Shown here piece by piece: positions 16,763 through 26,279 of a stretch of DNA of 64,000 nucleotides; position 1 is the stretch's first letter; every line of letters starts with the position of its first letter. The notes beneath the pieces were generated by a model. The model saw nothing but the letters and a program-made list of their open reading frames with translations, ran no database searches and was not told the origin of the DNA. The DNA is taken from assembly GCF_014641595.1 (NCBI RefSeq), contig NZ_BMIA01000002.1:124001-188000 (forward strand). The letters are read 5' to 3'. The stretch comes from Dyadobacter endophyticus (GTDB lineage Bacteria; Bacteroidota; Bacteroidia; Cytophagales; Spirosomataceae). Position numbers and translations under genes: made by a program.

Positions 16763-19700
16763 ATGAGAAAGACTTCGACTCTATCAGTCAGGACCGGGAT
16801 AATCCGAAACTGCCTTATGCAGGTTACGGCCGTTTGCGGCCTTCATACCATTGCCGCAGCCGAAATACCGGTTCCCAAAGACCAGCCCAGAAAGCATGTT
16901 GAAACCAACATGAACACCATGCAGGAAGTTACCCTCATCGGAAAAGTCACCACAGAAGGTTCGTCCGAGGGGTTACCCGGTGTTACCGTCGTGATTTCCG
17001 ATGCCAACGGCAATAACAAGCAAGGCGCAACTACCAATGAATCAGGATCATTCAGTTTCGCAAACTTGCAAACCGGCCAGCGGTACAATCTTGAATTCAG
17101 CTACATCGGCTTTGAAAAGCAATCGTTAAAAGACTTTCTTTTGACTGAAAGCAATGCCAGTTCAATCCAAATTAAGTTAAAAGAATCGGCATCGAACCTC
17201 AGCGAAGTGGTGGTTGTCGGTTACGGCAGCACTACCAAAAAGGACATCACGGGTTCGGTGAAGTCGCTGAAAAGTGCGGAATTCAACCAGGGGATCATCA
17301 ACTCCCCCGAGCAATTGCTGCAAGGAAAGGTTTCCGGTGTGAATATTACGTCGGCGACAGGTGAGCCGGGCGGTAAGACCAACATTACTGTTCGCGGTCC
17401 GGGCGGTGTGCGTACCGGCAGTACACCATTGTTCGTCGTGGATGGTATGGCGCTCGATAACAGCGGTACCGGTGGCGACGCCAACCCGCTCAACTTCCTG
17501 AATCCGCAGGATATCGAGTCTATCGATGTTTTGAAAGACGCCTCTGCAACAGCCATTTATGGTGCACGGGGTGCAAATGGGGTCATTCTGATTACCACTA
17601 AAAAAGGCAAATCGGGCCAGGCGAGCGTTACGTACTCGGGAAGCCTGGGTATCTCTAATGTGGCCCGCCCGCTGGATGTGCTCTCCGGGCCAGAGTTCTT
17701 GACGGAGGCTGCCAAACTCGGCGCTACTGTGGCCGACGGCAAAGCCAACACAGACTGGCAAAAAGAAATCTTCCGGACCGCCACTACGCACAACCATAAT
17801 GTATCGATTGGCGGCGGTAGCGAAAAAATGACCTATTACGCGTCGTTTGGTTCGCAGAAACAGCAAGGTATCCTGAAAAACAGTCAGCAGAACCGTTACA
17901 CCGGTCGTGTAAACCTTTCTCAGAAATTATTTGAGGACCGCGTGACACTGGATTTCAACCTGAATGCTACGAATACCAAGAACCAACGCCCGAATATCCA
18001 GGGTGTGATCGGCAGTGCCCTGACAATCAACCCTACCTATGCGCCTTACGACGCAAACGGGAAACTGGTTCAATACCAGGATTTCACGAACCCGCTGTTC
18101 ACTTTGCAGCAATACAAAGAAATCCTCACCACCAACAGGGTACTGGCAAGCATATCGCCATCGGTGAAGATTATCGACGGGCTCGTTTATAAGCTGAACT
18201 TCGGCATTGATAATTCAACGGCTACCCAGGATAAACAAACCTTGCCTAGCACTATTCCGGCCGAGGTAGGACGTTTGGAAAACTATGGCCTGCGCAATAC
18301 CAACCGGCTGATCGAAAATTACCTGACCTACACGTTGAACACGAAAGTACACAGCCTCAATGCGTTGCTCGGTCATTCCTACCAGCGCATTTTCATTCAG
18401 AGCCGCAATTTCAGCATCAACAAATTCCCGATCTCTGACATCGAGCCGATTTACAATCCCGGCCTCGGACAAGATCTTTCGCTCGTGCTGAACCAGCCAG
18501 GCGGTTTCGCGACGATCAATGAGCTGCAATCGTTCTTCGGCCGCGCGAGCTACGGTTTCAAAGACAAGTACCTGCTCACCGCGACATTGCGTATCGACGG
18601 TTCTTCGAAATTCGGTTCTAACAACAAATACGGATCTTTCCCTTCATTCTCGGCAGGTTGGAGGATTTCCGAAGAACCTTTCATGAAGTCGTCGCCTTTC
18701 TCGGAGCTGAAACTTCGCGCAGGCTGGGGATTGACGGGTAACCAGGAGATCCCTTCGAAAATTACCCAGGCACGGTTTACGTCGGTCGTTTCAGGAACAG
18801 CCAGCTACCCCCTCGACGGCGGGACCACCTATCCGGGCGGAACTACCTATACGCGTCTGGCCAACCCCAACATTCAATGGGAGGTTTCCAAACAGACCGA
18901 CTTAGGGCTTGATTTCGGTTTGTTCAAAGGCGCTTTGAGCGGAGAAATCGACTATTTCAGAAAGGTATCTGAAAAGATGCTGCTCGAAGTGATCCCCGCC
19001 GACCCCGTTCAGCCGGCCGGTACTTTCTGGACAAATGTCCCTGATATGCAAATCATTAACCAAGGTCTGGAATTTGACCTGAATTACCGCAAGACGCTCG
19101 AAAACGGTTTGAGATACGCGGTAGGCGGAAATATCACATTTATCAAGAACCGCGTGGAGCACTCGCCTTACACGGTAATCCCGTCGGGTTCGGCGCAAGG
19201 ATCGGGTTTGACCTCGGCGACGATCAACGGTTATATCAATGGCGAAGCCATCGGCTCGTTCTATCTGAAAGAGTTCATCGGTTTTGACGAGAATGGCATC
19301 AGCAAGTTCCGCGACGTGGACGGCAATGGCATTGTCAACGACGCCGACCGCATCGTGGCCGGTACAGCATTGCCAACCCGCATGTACAACTTCAACGGAA
19401 ACATCAGTTTCAAAGGCTTTGACCTGAGCGCCAACTTCAATGGGGTTGCTGGTAACAAGGTGTACGACAACACGGCGAACTCGAACTTCTACAAGCTGAA
19501 ATTATCGAAAGGCGTGAACGTAACGCCGGAAGCACTTGAAGCGCCTTCGGAATCTGTGAACAACGCGGCGGGTGTATCCACGAGGTATCTCAAAAGCGGT
19601 GCTTATCTGAGGTTGAACAACCTGGTTTTAGGCTATAATCTCAATACGACGAAGTTGGGCATCAACAGATGGTTACCGACAGCCCGCATTTCGGTAACCG

Positions 19701-19852
19701 GCCAGAATCTGGCGTTGTGGACCAAGTACAATGGCTACGACCCGGAAGTTAACAACGACCGTTCGATCGCCGGCATTACCTCTTACGGTATCGATTACCT
19801 GAGCTATCCGAAAGCGAAAACTGTCATTTTCTCGATCAATCTTGGCTTTTAA
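16763..19852 (+). CDS. SusC/RagA-type TonB-dependent outer-membrane transporter (inositol locus)
   Basis: 1029 residues. The N-terminal export sequence is followed by a carboxypeptidase-D-like regulatory domain (LIGKVTTEGSSEGLPGVTVV, residues about 55-135) and the TonB-box/plug junction SEVVVVGYGSTTKKDITGS. The plug domain contains GVNITSATGEPGGKTNITVR, VDGMALDN and DVLKDASATAIYGARGANG, hallmarks of SusC. The rest is the 22-strand barrel, ending in a strand (TVIFSINLGF) with the aromatic terminal residue needed for outer-membrane insertion. SusC works with the SusD lipoprotein encoded 10 bp downstream to take up substrates across the outer membrane using TonB energy. Two operators upstream and the neighbouring repressor and iol operon suggest an inositol-containing substrate (inference). 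Confidence 0.93.
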   Translation: MRKTSTLSVRTGIIRNCLMQVTAVCGLHTIAAAEIPVPKDQPRKHVETNMNTMQEVTLIGKVTTEGSSEGLPGVTVVISDANGNNKQGATTNESGSFSFANLQTGQRYNLEFSYIGFEKQSLKDFLLTESNASSIQIKLKESASNLSEVVVVGYGSTTKKDITGSVKSLKSAEFNQGIINSPEQLLQGKVSGVNITSATGEPGGKTNITVRGPGGVRTGSTPLFVVDGMALDNSGTGGDANPLNFLNPQDIESIDVLKDASATAIYGARGANGVILITTKKGKSGQASVTYSGSLGISNVARPLDVLSGPEFLTEAAKLGATVADGKANTDWQKEIFRTATTHNHNVSIGGGSEKMTYYASFGSQKQQGILKNSQQNRYTGRVNLSQKLFEDRVTLDFNLNATNTKNQRPNIQGVIGSALTINPTYAPYDANGKLVQYQDFTNPLFTLQQYKEILTTNRVLASISPSVKIIDGLVYKLNFGIDNSTATQDKQTLPSTIPAEVGRLENYGLRNTNRLIENYLTYTLNTKVHSLNALLGHSYQRIFIQSRNFSINKFPISDIEPIYNPGLGQDLSLVLNQPGGFATINELQSFFGRASYGFKDKYLLTATLRIDGSSKFGSNNKYGSFPSFSAGWRISEEPFMKSSPFSELKLRAGWGLTGNQEIPSKITQARFTSVVSGTASYPLDGGTTYPGGTTYTRLANPNIQWEVSKQTDLGLDFGLFKGALSGEIDYFRKVSEKMLLEVIPADPVQPAGTFWTNVPDMQIINQGLEFDLNYRKTLENGLRYAVGGNITFIKNRVEHSPYTVIPSGSAQGSGLTSATINGYINGEAIGSFYLKEFIGFDENGISKFRDVDGNGIVNDADRIVAGTALPTRMYNFNGNISFKGFDLSANFNGVAGNKVYDNTANSNFYKLKLSKGVNVTPEALEAPSESVNNAAGVSTRYLKSGAYLRLNNLVLGYNLNTTKLGINRWLPTARISVTGQNLALWTKYNGYDPEVNNDRSIAGITSYGIDYLSYPKAKTVIFSINLGF

Positions 19853-19862
19853 TTATTGACCC

Positions 19863-21557
19863 ATGAAGAAGAAACTATCAACCATATTTACGGTCGCAGG
19901 CTTGCTCATGCTCAGCAACGCTTGTACCGACCTGAAAGAACAAGTGCTGGACGAAACGCTCACCGCAAATCTTTCGGAAGAAGAGACCGTCAACGGGCTG
20001 CTGGCACCTACTTATGCCTTGCTGCCCAACCTTTTCCAGCATACCACGTATTTTGCATTGCAGGAAATTTCTACTGACGAGGCGATTCTGCCGTACCGCG
20101 GCGGAACCGACTGGGGCGATAACGGCATTTACCTGGCGTTACACGCACACAACACCACCAGCACCGATCCGAACGTGAACAACACCTGGAACCAGCTGGT
20201 GCAGTCTATTTCGAGGTGTATCACGGCGATTGAAGGCCTAAAAAGCGCTAAGTCGCCCAACGCGGCACTTTACACCGCTGAGGCCCGCGGTATGCGCGCC
20301 TATTACAATATGGTGATGCTCGACCTGTTCGGTATTGTATTTGTAAAGGACGATCCCGGGACTACTTCGACGATCATCCGTGGCGACGAAGCGGTAAAAT
20401 ACATCGAAAGCGAACTGCTGGCTGTTGAACCAACTTTGCAGCCGAAGTCGGTAGTTGGCCCTGGCCGTCTTAACCAGGCTGCTGTATGGAGCTTGCTGGC
20501 CCGGCTGAACCTGAATGCCGCCGTGTATCGCAACATTTACGGTACTACATTCGATTTCAAAGCCGAGGATATGGATAAAGTGATCCAGTACACCGACAAG
20601 GTGATCAACTCAGGCCAGGCGAAGCTGTCGGCGGACTATTTCGCGATCTTCGGCAACGCCAACCATACCAACGAGGAAATCATTTTCGCGGTAGATCAGC
20701 GCGCCGAATTGAACGGGCATAACCGTATGGCCTACTTCTCGATCTCCGGCGACCAGTTCCCACTGGCCGAATTCCCTACGGCGAACGGTACCGACGGTCC
20801 TGGTATCACTTCCGATTTTTACCAGAGCTGGGTACAGGCCTACGGCGCTGTCGACCCATCGCGTGACCCGCGTTTTTATCAGCAGAACCTGTCTATTTAC
20901 TCGAATGCAGCCGATACCTGCGTAGCCGACGCCGATTACAAAATCAACCGCGGTATCCTCAGAGGTCAGCAATATGGCGCATTGCGTGTGAATGGTGCAT
21001 TCCTCCGCTGTCCCGACGGCAAGTTGAAAGTAGGAAAACTGAGTTACGTGACACGCAACCGCGCCGATTTGCCCGTAAGTTTCTCCGAACTGATCGACTT
21101 TACCACCGCGGGAAGCAACTACAATACCGGCTACCGTGTGGAAAAATACGAGTTCAGCAGCAAGTCGAACACGGGCCGTAACCGTGGCGAGGCGGATATC
21201 GTTATCGCACGTCTGGCGGACATTTACCTTATGCGCGCAGAAGCGAAACTCCGCAAAAGCAACGATGCCGCCGGTGCCCTCGCCGATGTAAACCTTGTGC
21301 GTGCTTCACGCACGAAAACGCTCGCGCCTCCCGCATTGAACAGCATCACCCTCGACCTGTTGTTCCGTGAGCGCGGCTTCGAATTCTACTGGGAAATGCT
21401 CCGCCGCCCGGACATGATCCGTTTCGGCAAGTATGAAGGCAAATGGACCGAAAAAACCAATTCCGACGTGAAGAAACGCATCTTCCCGATCCCGCAAACC
21501 GCCATCGACGGCGCATCAAACCTCCCGGGATATTTGAAGCAGAATGATGGATATTGA
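19863..21557 (+). CDS. RagB/SusD-type surface lipoprotein (inositol locus)
   Basis: 564 residues. Lipoprotein signal with lipobox LSNAC (Cys about 21). SusD landmarks: the TPR-rich N-terminal half (NTWNQLVQSISRCITAIEGL), AEARGMRAYYNMVMLDLFG, and the C-terminal pattern DIYLMRAEAKLR followed by NLVRASR, LLFRERGFEFYWEMLRRPDM and IPQTAIDGASNLPGYLKQN. It caps the SusC barrel and binds the substrate at the cell surface. Begins 10 bp after susC, so it forms an operon with it, and ends at a strong bidirectional terminator shared with lacI. Ligand cannot be deduced from sequence. Confidence 0.93.
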   Translation: MKKKLSTIFTVAGLLMLSNACTDLKEQVLDETLTANLSEEETVNGLLAPTYALLPNLFQHTTYFALQEISTDEAILPYRGGTDWGDNGIYLALHAHNTTSTDPNVNNTWNQLVQSISRCITAIEGLKSAKSPNAALYTAEARGMRAYYNMVMLDLFGIVFVKDDPGTTSTIIRGDEAVKYIESELLAVEPTLQPKSVVGPGRLNQAAVWSLLARLNLNAAVYRNIYGTTFDFKAEDMDKVIQYTDKVINSGQAKLSADYFAIFGNANHTNEEIIFAVDQRAELNGHNRMAYFSISGDQFPLAEFPTANGTDGPGITSDFYQSWVQAYGAVDPSRDPRFYQQNLSIYSNAADTCVADADYKINRGILRGQQYGALRVNGAFLRCPDGKLKVGKLSYVTRNRADLPVSFSELIDFTTAGSNYNTGYRVEKYEFSSKSNTGRNRGEADIVIARLADIYLMRAEAKLRKSNDAAGALADVNLVRASRTKTLAPPALNSITLDLLFRERGFEFYWEMLRRPDMIRFGKYEGKWTEKTNSDVKKRIFPIPQTAIDGASNLPGYLKQNDGY

Positions 21558-21574
21558 TTTTTGAAATTTTAGAT

Positions 21575-21613
21575 AAAAAAAGCCGGTCGGAGCATGTTCC
21601 GACCGGCTTTTTT
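21575..21613. terminator. Strong bidirectional terminator between susD and lacI
   Basis: A 16-bp perfect stem, AAAAAAGCCGGTCGGA with TCCGACCGGCTTTTTT, around a six-base loop, ending in T runs on both strands. It lies between convergent susD and lacI. Confidence 0.9.
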
Positions 21614-21628
21614 ATATCCACACACAAC

Positions 21629-22660
21629 CTAAATCCGCAGCGACGACTCCCTGATCACCAGCTCGGATGGCAGCACAATGCTCTCGGGCGCGAAATCGCC
21701 CGAGCCATTCAACTGATTGAGAAACAGACGAGAAGCTTCCATACCGATCTTCCGGCCGGGTCGGTGGACGGTGGTGAGCGACGGGAATGTGTAAGCCGAA
21801 ATAGGCGAGTTGTCAAACCCCACAAGCCCGATATCCTGGGGAATACGAAGGCCTTTATCCTTGGCCACGCGCATGGCACCGATGGCAACCTGGTCGTTCA
21901 CGCCGAAGATCGCGTCGGGCGGCGATGCCAGTTCGAGCAGGCGCTTGGTAGGAAGAATGGCGCTTTCTACATTGAAATTGGTATTCAGAATCAGGTCCTC
22001 ACGAATAGGCATATTGTATTTTTTGAGACAATTGATATACCCCTTGAAACGCTGTTCGGAAACGGTGAGGCCGTTAGGACCTTTCAAATGCGCTATTTGC
22101 TTATAACCTATTGAAATCAAATGCTCTACCGCCGCGAATGCCCCGTGGTAATCGTCGACCGTGGCGCGGCTTGTTTCAAAATCCTCATATTCGCGATCGA
22201 TGAAGATCAGCGGCGTTTTACGCTGGATCACGTTTTCCAAATGCTCGTAGTAACCTGCGTCGTATGTCTCTTGCGAAACCGACAGAAATATCCCTTCTGT
22301 GCGGTTGGATAGGAGCTTTGAGAGCGATTCCTTTTCAAGCAGGTAACTTTCATTCGTCACGCAGATATTGAGCGTGTAACCCATTGGCTGTAACACCGTG
22401 TGAAGGCCTTCGATCACCGCGGTTTCGTAGTAATTGCTGATTGTCGGCACTACTACGCCCAGCGACGCAGTCTTTTTGTTCAGCAGGCTCAGCGAGACTT
22501 CGTTACGCTGGTAACCTACCTCTTTGGCATATTCCTGGATGTTTTTCCGGGTATCTTCATTGATGGCCGGATGGTCGTTCAGCGCGCGGGAAACCGTGGA
22601 TGGAGAGCACCGGAAACGGCGTGCAATGTCTTTGATCGTAACAGGACGTGAGGAATTCAT
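21629..22660 (-). CDS. LacI/GalR-family transcriptional regulator, probable regulator of the inositol locus
   Basis: 343 residues. Residues 6-55 are the LacI helix-turn-helix and hinge (VTIKDIARRFRCSPSTVSRA, ALNDHPAINEDTRKNIQEYA). The remainder is a periplasmic-binding-protein-like effector domain (ASLGVVVPTISNYYETAVIE, FIDREYEDFETSRATVDDYH, PDAIFGVNDQVAIGAMRVAK, VGFDNSPISAYTFPSLTTV). The gene lies between the susCD pair and the iol operon. A CAAACGTTTG operator lies 38 bp upstream of its start, in the region shared with divergent iolB, consistent with autoregulation. It takes the place of the DeoR-type IolR of Bacillus subtilis or RpiR-type regulators of proteobacteria. Effector unknown; an inositol catabolite is likely by analogy. 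Confidence 0.92.
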   Translation of the reverse strand: MNSSRPVTIKDIARRFRCSPSTVSRALNDHPAINEDTRKNIQEYAKEVGYQRNEVSLSLLNKKTASLGVVVPTISNYYETAVIEGLHTVLQPMGYTLNICVTNESYLLEKESLSKLLSNRTEGIFLSVSQETYDAGYYEHLENVIQRKTPLIFIDREYEDFETSRATVDDYHGAFAAVEHLISIGYKQIAHLKGPNGLTVSEQRFKGYINCLKKYNMPIREDLILNTNFNVESAILPTKRLLELASPPDAIFGVNDQVAIGAMRVAKDKGLRIPQDIGLVGFDNSPISAYTFPSLTTVHRPGRKIGMEASRLFLNQLNGSGDFAPESIVLPSELVIRESSLRI

Positions 22661-22697
22661 GAGTTGGAATATGGCAATTAAATCTTTGAAATTTTTT

Positions 22698-22735
22698 CAA
22701 ACGTTTGCATTCAATATTAACATATTTACATTTTG
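22698..22735 (+). promoter_or_regulatory. LacI-type operator and putative iolB promoter
   Basis: CAAACGTTTG at 22698-22707 in the context TTTTTTCAAACGTTTGCA, an 18-base match to the first susC operator. Its right half contains TTTG (22704-22707). About 20 bases downstream is ACATTTTG (22728-22735), resembling the Bacteroidota -33 TTTG / -7 TAnnTTTG promoter with one or two mismatches. If this is the iolB promoter, the repressor would cover the -33 element. The promoter part is weaker than the operator part. Confidence 0.65.
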
Positions 22736-22786
22736 TGTTTAATTTATACAACACTATCATTGTGCAAATGTAATGGATTTACCACA

Positions 22787-23650
22787 ATGAGTGACCTGCT
22801 GATCAAGCCCCGAACACACGACAAGACCTATCATTCCCTCACCGCCGAACAGGCAGGCTGGACGTACCTGAACTTCGAAGCTAAAATACTGGAAGCGGGC
22901 GAACAAATTGTGGGTGATACGGGTGATTATGAATATTGCTTCGCATTACTGGGCGGAAATTTCAAGGTGGAGGCCGCCGGGCAGGTCTGGGAAACGGGTA
23001 ATGGCCGCAAGGACGTGTTCAGCGGGATAGGCCATGCGATGTACCTCTCGCGCCGGACGCCGTTTATACTCACGGCCCAGTCGCCTGGTACCGACATTGC
23101 AATTTGCAAAGTGCTGTCCGACGAAGACCATCCGCCGCGCATGAAGCGCCCGGAGGAAGCTGCTATCGAATACCGCGGCGGCGATAACGCCAACCGCCAG
23201 ATCAACAGCCTGCTGGAACCAGGCTTTGGCTGCCACAAGATCGTTTGCGTGGAAGTCTATACTCCTTCCGGAAATTGGAGCTCATTCCCCGCGCACAAGC
23301 ACGACGAGCGCAAGGTAGATGCGGAAGGCAACCTGCTCGAAGCGAATCTAGAAGAAATCTATTTCTATAAAATCGACAAACCACAAGGCTACGCGATCCA
23401 GCAAGTTTATACAGAAGACCGTTCGCTGGATGAAATTGTTCGGGTGAAAAACAATGAGGCGGTATTGGTCCCCAAGGGCTATCACCCGGTGGTGGCCGGC
23501 CATGGTTACAATGTATATTACCTCAATTTCCTTGCCGGTAGCGACCAGTCGCTCGCCAACACATCCGATCCCGACCACGACTGGATTTACGGAAGCTGGA
23601 AAGGCACCGATCCCAGATTACCGATCGTCACCGCTGAAATGAACGGATAG
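22787..23650 (+). CDS. iolB: 5-deoxy-glucuronate isomerase
   Basis: 287 residues from the ATG at 22787 (MSDLLIKPRTHDKTYHSLT); the open frame to 22733 adds a Cys-rich extension that is not family-like. The IolB bicupin fold is seen in GWTYLNFEAKILEAGE, GDYEYCFALLGGNFKVE, GRKDVFSGIGHAMYLSRRTP, and the C-terminal metal-binding cupin with NWSSFPAHKHDERK, LEEIYFYKIDKPQGYAIQQV and VLVPKGYHPVVAGHGYNVYY (His/Glu ligands). It isomerises 5-deoxy-D-glucuronate to 2-deoxy-5-keto-D-gluconate, the fourth step of myo-inositol breakdown. First gene of the iol operon, 21 bp before iolC. Confidence 0.95.
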   Translation: MSDLLIKPRTHDKTYHSLTAEQAGWTYLNFEAKILEAGEQIVGDTGDYEYCFALLGGNFKVEAAGQVWETGNGRKDVFSGIGHAMYLSRRTPFILTAQSPGTDIAICKVLSDEDHPPRMKRPEEAAIEYRGGDNANRQINSLLEPGFGCHKIVCVEVYTPSGNWSSFPAHKHDERKVDAEGNLLEANLEEIYFYKIDKPQGYAIQQVYTEDRSLDEIVRVKNNEAVLVPKGYHPVVAGHGYNVYYLNFLAGSDQSLANTSDPDHDWIYGSWKGTDPRLPIVTAEMNG

Positions 23651-23671
23651 GCGTTTCAAATAACCATTAAC

Positions 23672-24679
23672 ATGCGCAAATACGATCTTCTAACCCTTGG
23701 CCGCTCGTCCATTGACCTCTATTCGGCCAACGTGGGTAGCCCTTTTGAAAAAATCGAGGCATTCAATGCTTTTGTGGGCGGCTGTCCGCTCAATATCGCC
23801 ACGGGTAGTCGGCGGCTTGGCCTGGAAACAGCTATCCTGACCGGCATAGGAAATGACCAGGTCGGAAATTTCATCAAACATTTCCTCGACAATGAAGGCA
23901 TTGCTACCGAATGGGTTCCGGTCATCGAAGGCACCCGCAGCTCGGCCGTGGTGCTGGGAATCGAGCCACCCGACCGCTTCCCGCTCGTTTATTACCGCGA
24001 AAACTGCGCGGATATCAACTTGAATATCGATCACGTATCCGCGATACCGTTCCAGGATTTCAAAGCCGCGGCGTTTTCGGGAACCGCATTCAGCAAAGAT
24101 CCAAGCCGGACGGCCATGTTCTATGCGCTGGAATTAGCGAAAAAGAGCGGTGTTACCCGGCTGCTGGACATCGATTTTCGCGCCGACCAGTGGTTCGACC
24201 CCCGTGCATTCGGGGTTACGATCCGCGCGGCTTTGGGAAGCTTCAATATTGTGGTAGGAACGGAGGAAGAAATTCTCGCCACATTCCTGACCGATAAGGA
24301 GCAGCTTTTAATCAAACACCAGCAAATATCAGCGCCGGAAATCCGGGGGAATATTGAGAATGCGATTAGCGAAATCCTGCATTCTGGGGTAGAAACGCTG
24401 GTCGTGAAACGGGGCAAGGACGGCGCGTCGATTTTCCAACCCGGTAAGGAGGAAGTAAAAGTACCCGGTTTCCCGGTCGAGGTTTTAAATGTATTAGGGG
24501 CGGGCGACGCATTCTGCGCTGGCTTCTCGTTCGGGCTGCTGCGTGGCTGGGATTTGTACCAGAGTGTGAGAATGGGCAATGCATGCGGTGCAATCATCGT
24601 CACCCGCGAAGGTTGCGCGAATTTCATGCCTACCTATGATGAAGTAATGGAGTTCGTGAAAGGATACGGAGGATTATAA
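23672..24679 (+). CDS. iolC: 5-dehydro-2-deoxygluconokinase (PfkB family)
   Basis: 335 residues. The start [20 protein letters not shown] has the IolC-typical LGRSSIDLY. PfkB signatures: [20 protein letters not shown] near the N-terminus and the ATP/catalytic motif [15 protein letters not shown] (base Asp in GAGD). It phosphorylates 2-deoxy-5-keto-D-gluconate at C6 with ATP, step five of inositol catabolism. Sits between iolB and iolA with 13-21 bp spacers, clearly one operon. Length agrees with B. subtilis IolC. Confidence 0.95.
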   Translation: MRKYDLLTLGRSSIDLYSANVGSPFEKIEAFNAFVGGCPLNIATGSRRLGLETAILTGIGNDQVGNFIKHFLDNEGIATEWVPVIEGTRSSAVVLGIEPPDRFPLVYYRENCADINLNIDHVSAIPFQDFKAAAFSGTAFSKDPSRTAMFYALELAKKSGVTRLLDIDFRADQWFDPRAFGVTIRAALGSFNIVVGTEEEILATFLTDKEQLLIKHQQISAPEIRGNIENAISEILHSGVETLVVKRGKDGASIFQPGKEEVKVPGFPVEVLNVLGAGDAFCAGFSFGLLRGWDLYQSVRMGNACGAIIVTREGCANFMPTYDEVMEFVKGYGGL

Positions 24680-24692
24680 GTTTAAAATACAA

Positions 24693-26159
24693 ATGGAAAA
24701 ATTACAGAATTACATCAACGGCCGCTGGGTCGACAGCCATTCCGACAACTACGTGGATGTGCTGAACCCCGCCAATCAGGAAGTGTTGGCGAAAGTACCG
24801 TATGGCACCGCACAAGACGTTGCCGATGCCGCAGCGGCTGCCCAGGAAGGTTTTCAGGAGTGGAGAAATACGCCCGTTTCGAAGCGCGTGCAATATTTGT
24901 TTAAGCTAAAAACAATCCTCGAAGACAACGCCGACGATATTGCACGGACTATCGTGCTGGAATCCGGAAAAACGTTCATCGAGGCGAGAGCTGAAATGGT
25001 ACGCGCGATCGAGAACGTGGAGAATGCCTGCGGTATGCCCACGCTGATCCAGGGTGAATTTTCGGAGGATATTGCCAAAGGGATCGACGAATATATGATC
25101 CGCCAGCCGCTGGGCCCGTGCGCGTGCATTGCGCCGTTCAACTTCCCGGGCATGATTACGTTCTGGTTCCTCCCCTACGCACTCGCTTGCGGAAATAGCT
25201 ACATTATCAAACCGTCGGAAAAAGTGCCGCTAACGATGACCAAGATCGTCGGATTGATGGAGCAGCTTGACCTTCCCAAAGGCGTGCTGAACCTCGTGCA
25301 AGGCGCTCGCGAGACGGTGGATGCCATTCTCGAACACCCGGTAATCAAGGGGATCAGCTTTGTAGGATCTTCCAATGTGGCCCGTTATGTGTATGCCAAA
25401 GGCTCGGCCAACGGCAAGCGCGTGCAAGCGCAGGGTGGTGCTAAAAACCCCGTGATCGTGCTCCCGGATGCGGATATCGATATGACTTCCCAAATCGTGA
25501 TCGACAGCGTTTACGGCTGCGCGGGACAGCGCTGCCTCGCCGCTTCAACCATCATCACCGTGGGCGAGCACAAAGACATTACCGAAAGCCTGGTAGAATC
25601 AGCTAAAAATCGCAAAACCGGCTTCGGGCTCGACTCTGATGTGCTGATGGGGCCAGTAATCACCGCCGAAAGCAAAAACCGCGTCAATAGCCTGATTGAA
25701 AAGGGTTTGCACGAAGGAGGCCGCCTACTGGTGGATGGTAGAAACACCCAAGTCAGTGGCTACGAAAACGGTAACTTCATCGCCCCGACTATCATTGAAG
25801 ATATTCCGCTTGACGGCGAACTGGCAGCGACCGAAATTTTCGGACCTGTATTAAGTCTGGTGCATATCAATACGATCGACGAGGCGATCCGCTTTATCAA
25901 TTCGGGGAGATACGGCAATATGGCCTGCATTTTCACAAGCAGCGGTTTGAATGCGCGTCGCTTCCGTCACGAAGCCGAGGCTGGTAATATTGGTATTAAC
26001 ATCGGTGTAGCCGCCCCTGTGGCGCAGTTTCCGTTCTCGGGCTGGAAGGATAGCTTCTATGGCGACCTCCACGGCCAGGGCAAGCACGCAGTCGAATTCT
26101 TCACCCAAACGAAAGTGGTGATCGAGCGCTGGCTGAAAGAATGGAACAGGAAGTTTTAA
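24693..26159 (+). CDS. iolA: CoA-acylating methylmalonate/malonate-semialdehyde dehydrogenase
   Basis: 488 residues. ALDH fold with the MMSDH-specific features: early Asn motif [23 protein letters not shown]-binding [35 protein letters not shown] and the catalytic Cys in [13 protein letters not shown]. In place of the usual catalytic Glu it has QAQGGAKN, as in the CoA-acylating family. Converts malonate semialdehyde to acetyl-CoA and CO2, the last inositol step; it can also serve valine or beta-alanine breakdown (mmsA). Third gene of the operon. Two REP-like palindromes follow in the 120-bp spacer before iolG. Confidence 0.94.
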   Translation: MEKLQNYINGRWVDSHSDNYVDVLNPANQEVLAKVPYGTAQDVADAAAAAQEGFQEWRNTPVSKRVQYLFKLKTILEDNADDIARTIVLESGKTFIEARAEMVRAIENVENACGMPTLIQGEFSEDIAKGIDEYMIRQPLGPCACIAPFNFPGMITFWFLPYALACGNSYIIKPSEKVPLTMTKIVGLMEQLDLPKGVLNLVQGARETVDAILEHPVIKGISFVGSSNVARYVYAKGSANGKRVQAQGGAKNPVIVLPDADIDMTSQIVIDSVYGCAGQRCLAASTIITVGEHKDITESLVESAKNRKTGFGLDSDVLMGPVITAESKNRVNSLIEKGLHEGGRLLVDGRNTQVSGYENGNFIAPTIIEDIPLDGELAATEIFGPVLSLVHINTIDEAIRFINSGRYGNMACIFTSSGLNARRFRHEAEAGNIGINIGVAAPVAQFPFSGWKDSFYGDLHGQGKHAVEFFTQTKVVIERWLKEWNRKF

Positions 26160-26183
26160 AACTCAATATTTAATAATCTTTTC

Positions 26184-26253
26184 CCGTCGACTTAAGTCGA
26201 CGGCTAGAAATTTAATCTTTTCTAAATCTTTTACCGTCGACTTGAGTCGACGG
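26184..26253. repeat. Two REP-like 20-bp palindromes in tandem, 50 bp apart
   Basis: A perfect palindrome CCGTCGACTTAAGTCGACGG at 26184-26203 and a near copy CCGTCGACTTGAGTCGACGG at 26234-26253. Both are preceded by AATCTTTT, giving a 50-bp direct repeat period. They occupy the spacer between iolA and iolG. The form is that of REP/BIME palindromes mobilised by IS200-like RAYT transposases in other bacteria; no RAYT gene is in the window. Confidence 0.85.
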
Positions 26254-26279
26254 ATGCAACTCGCTCGCAATACTATAAG

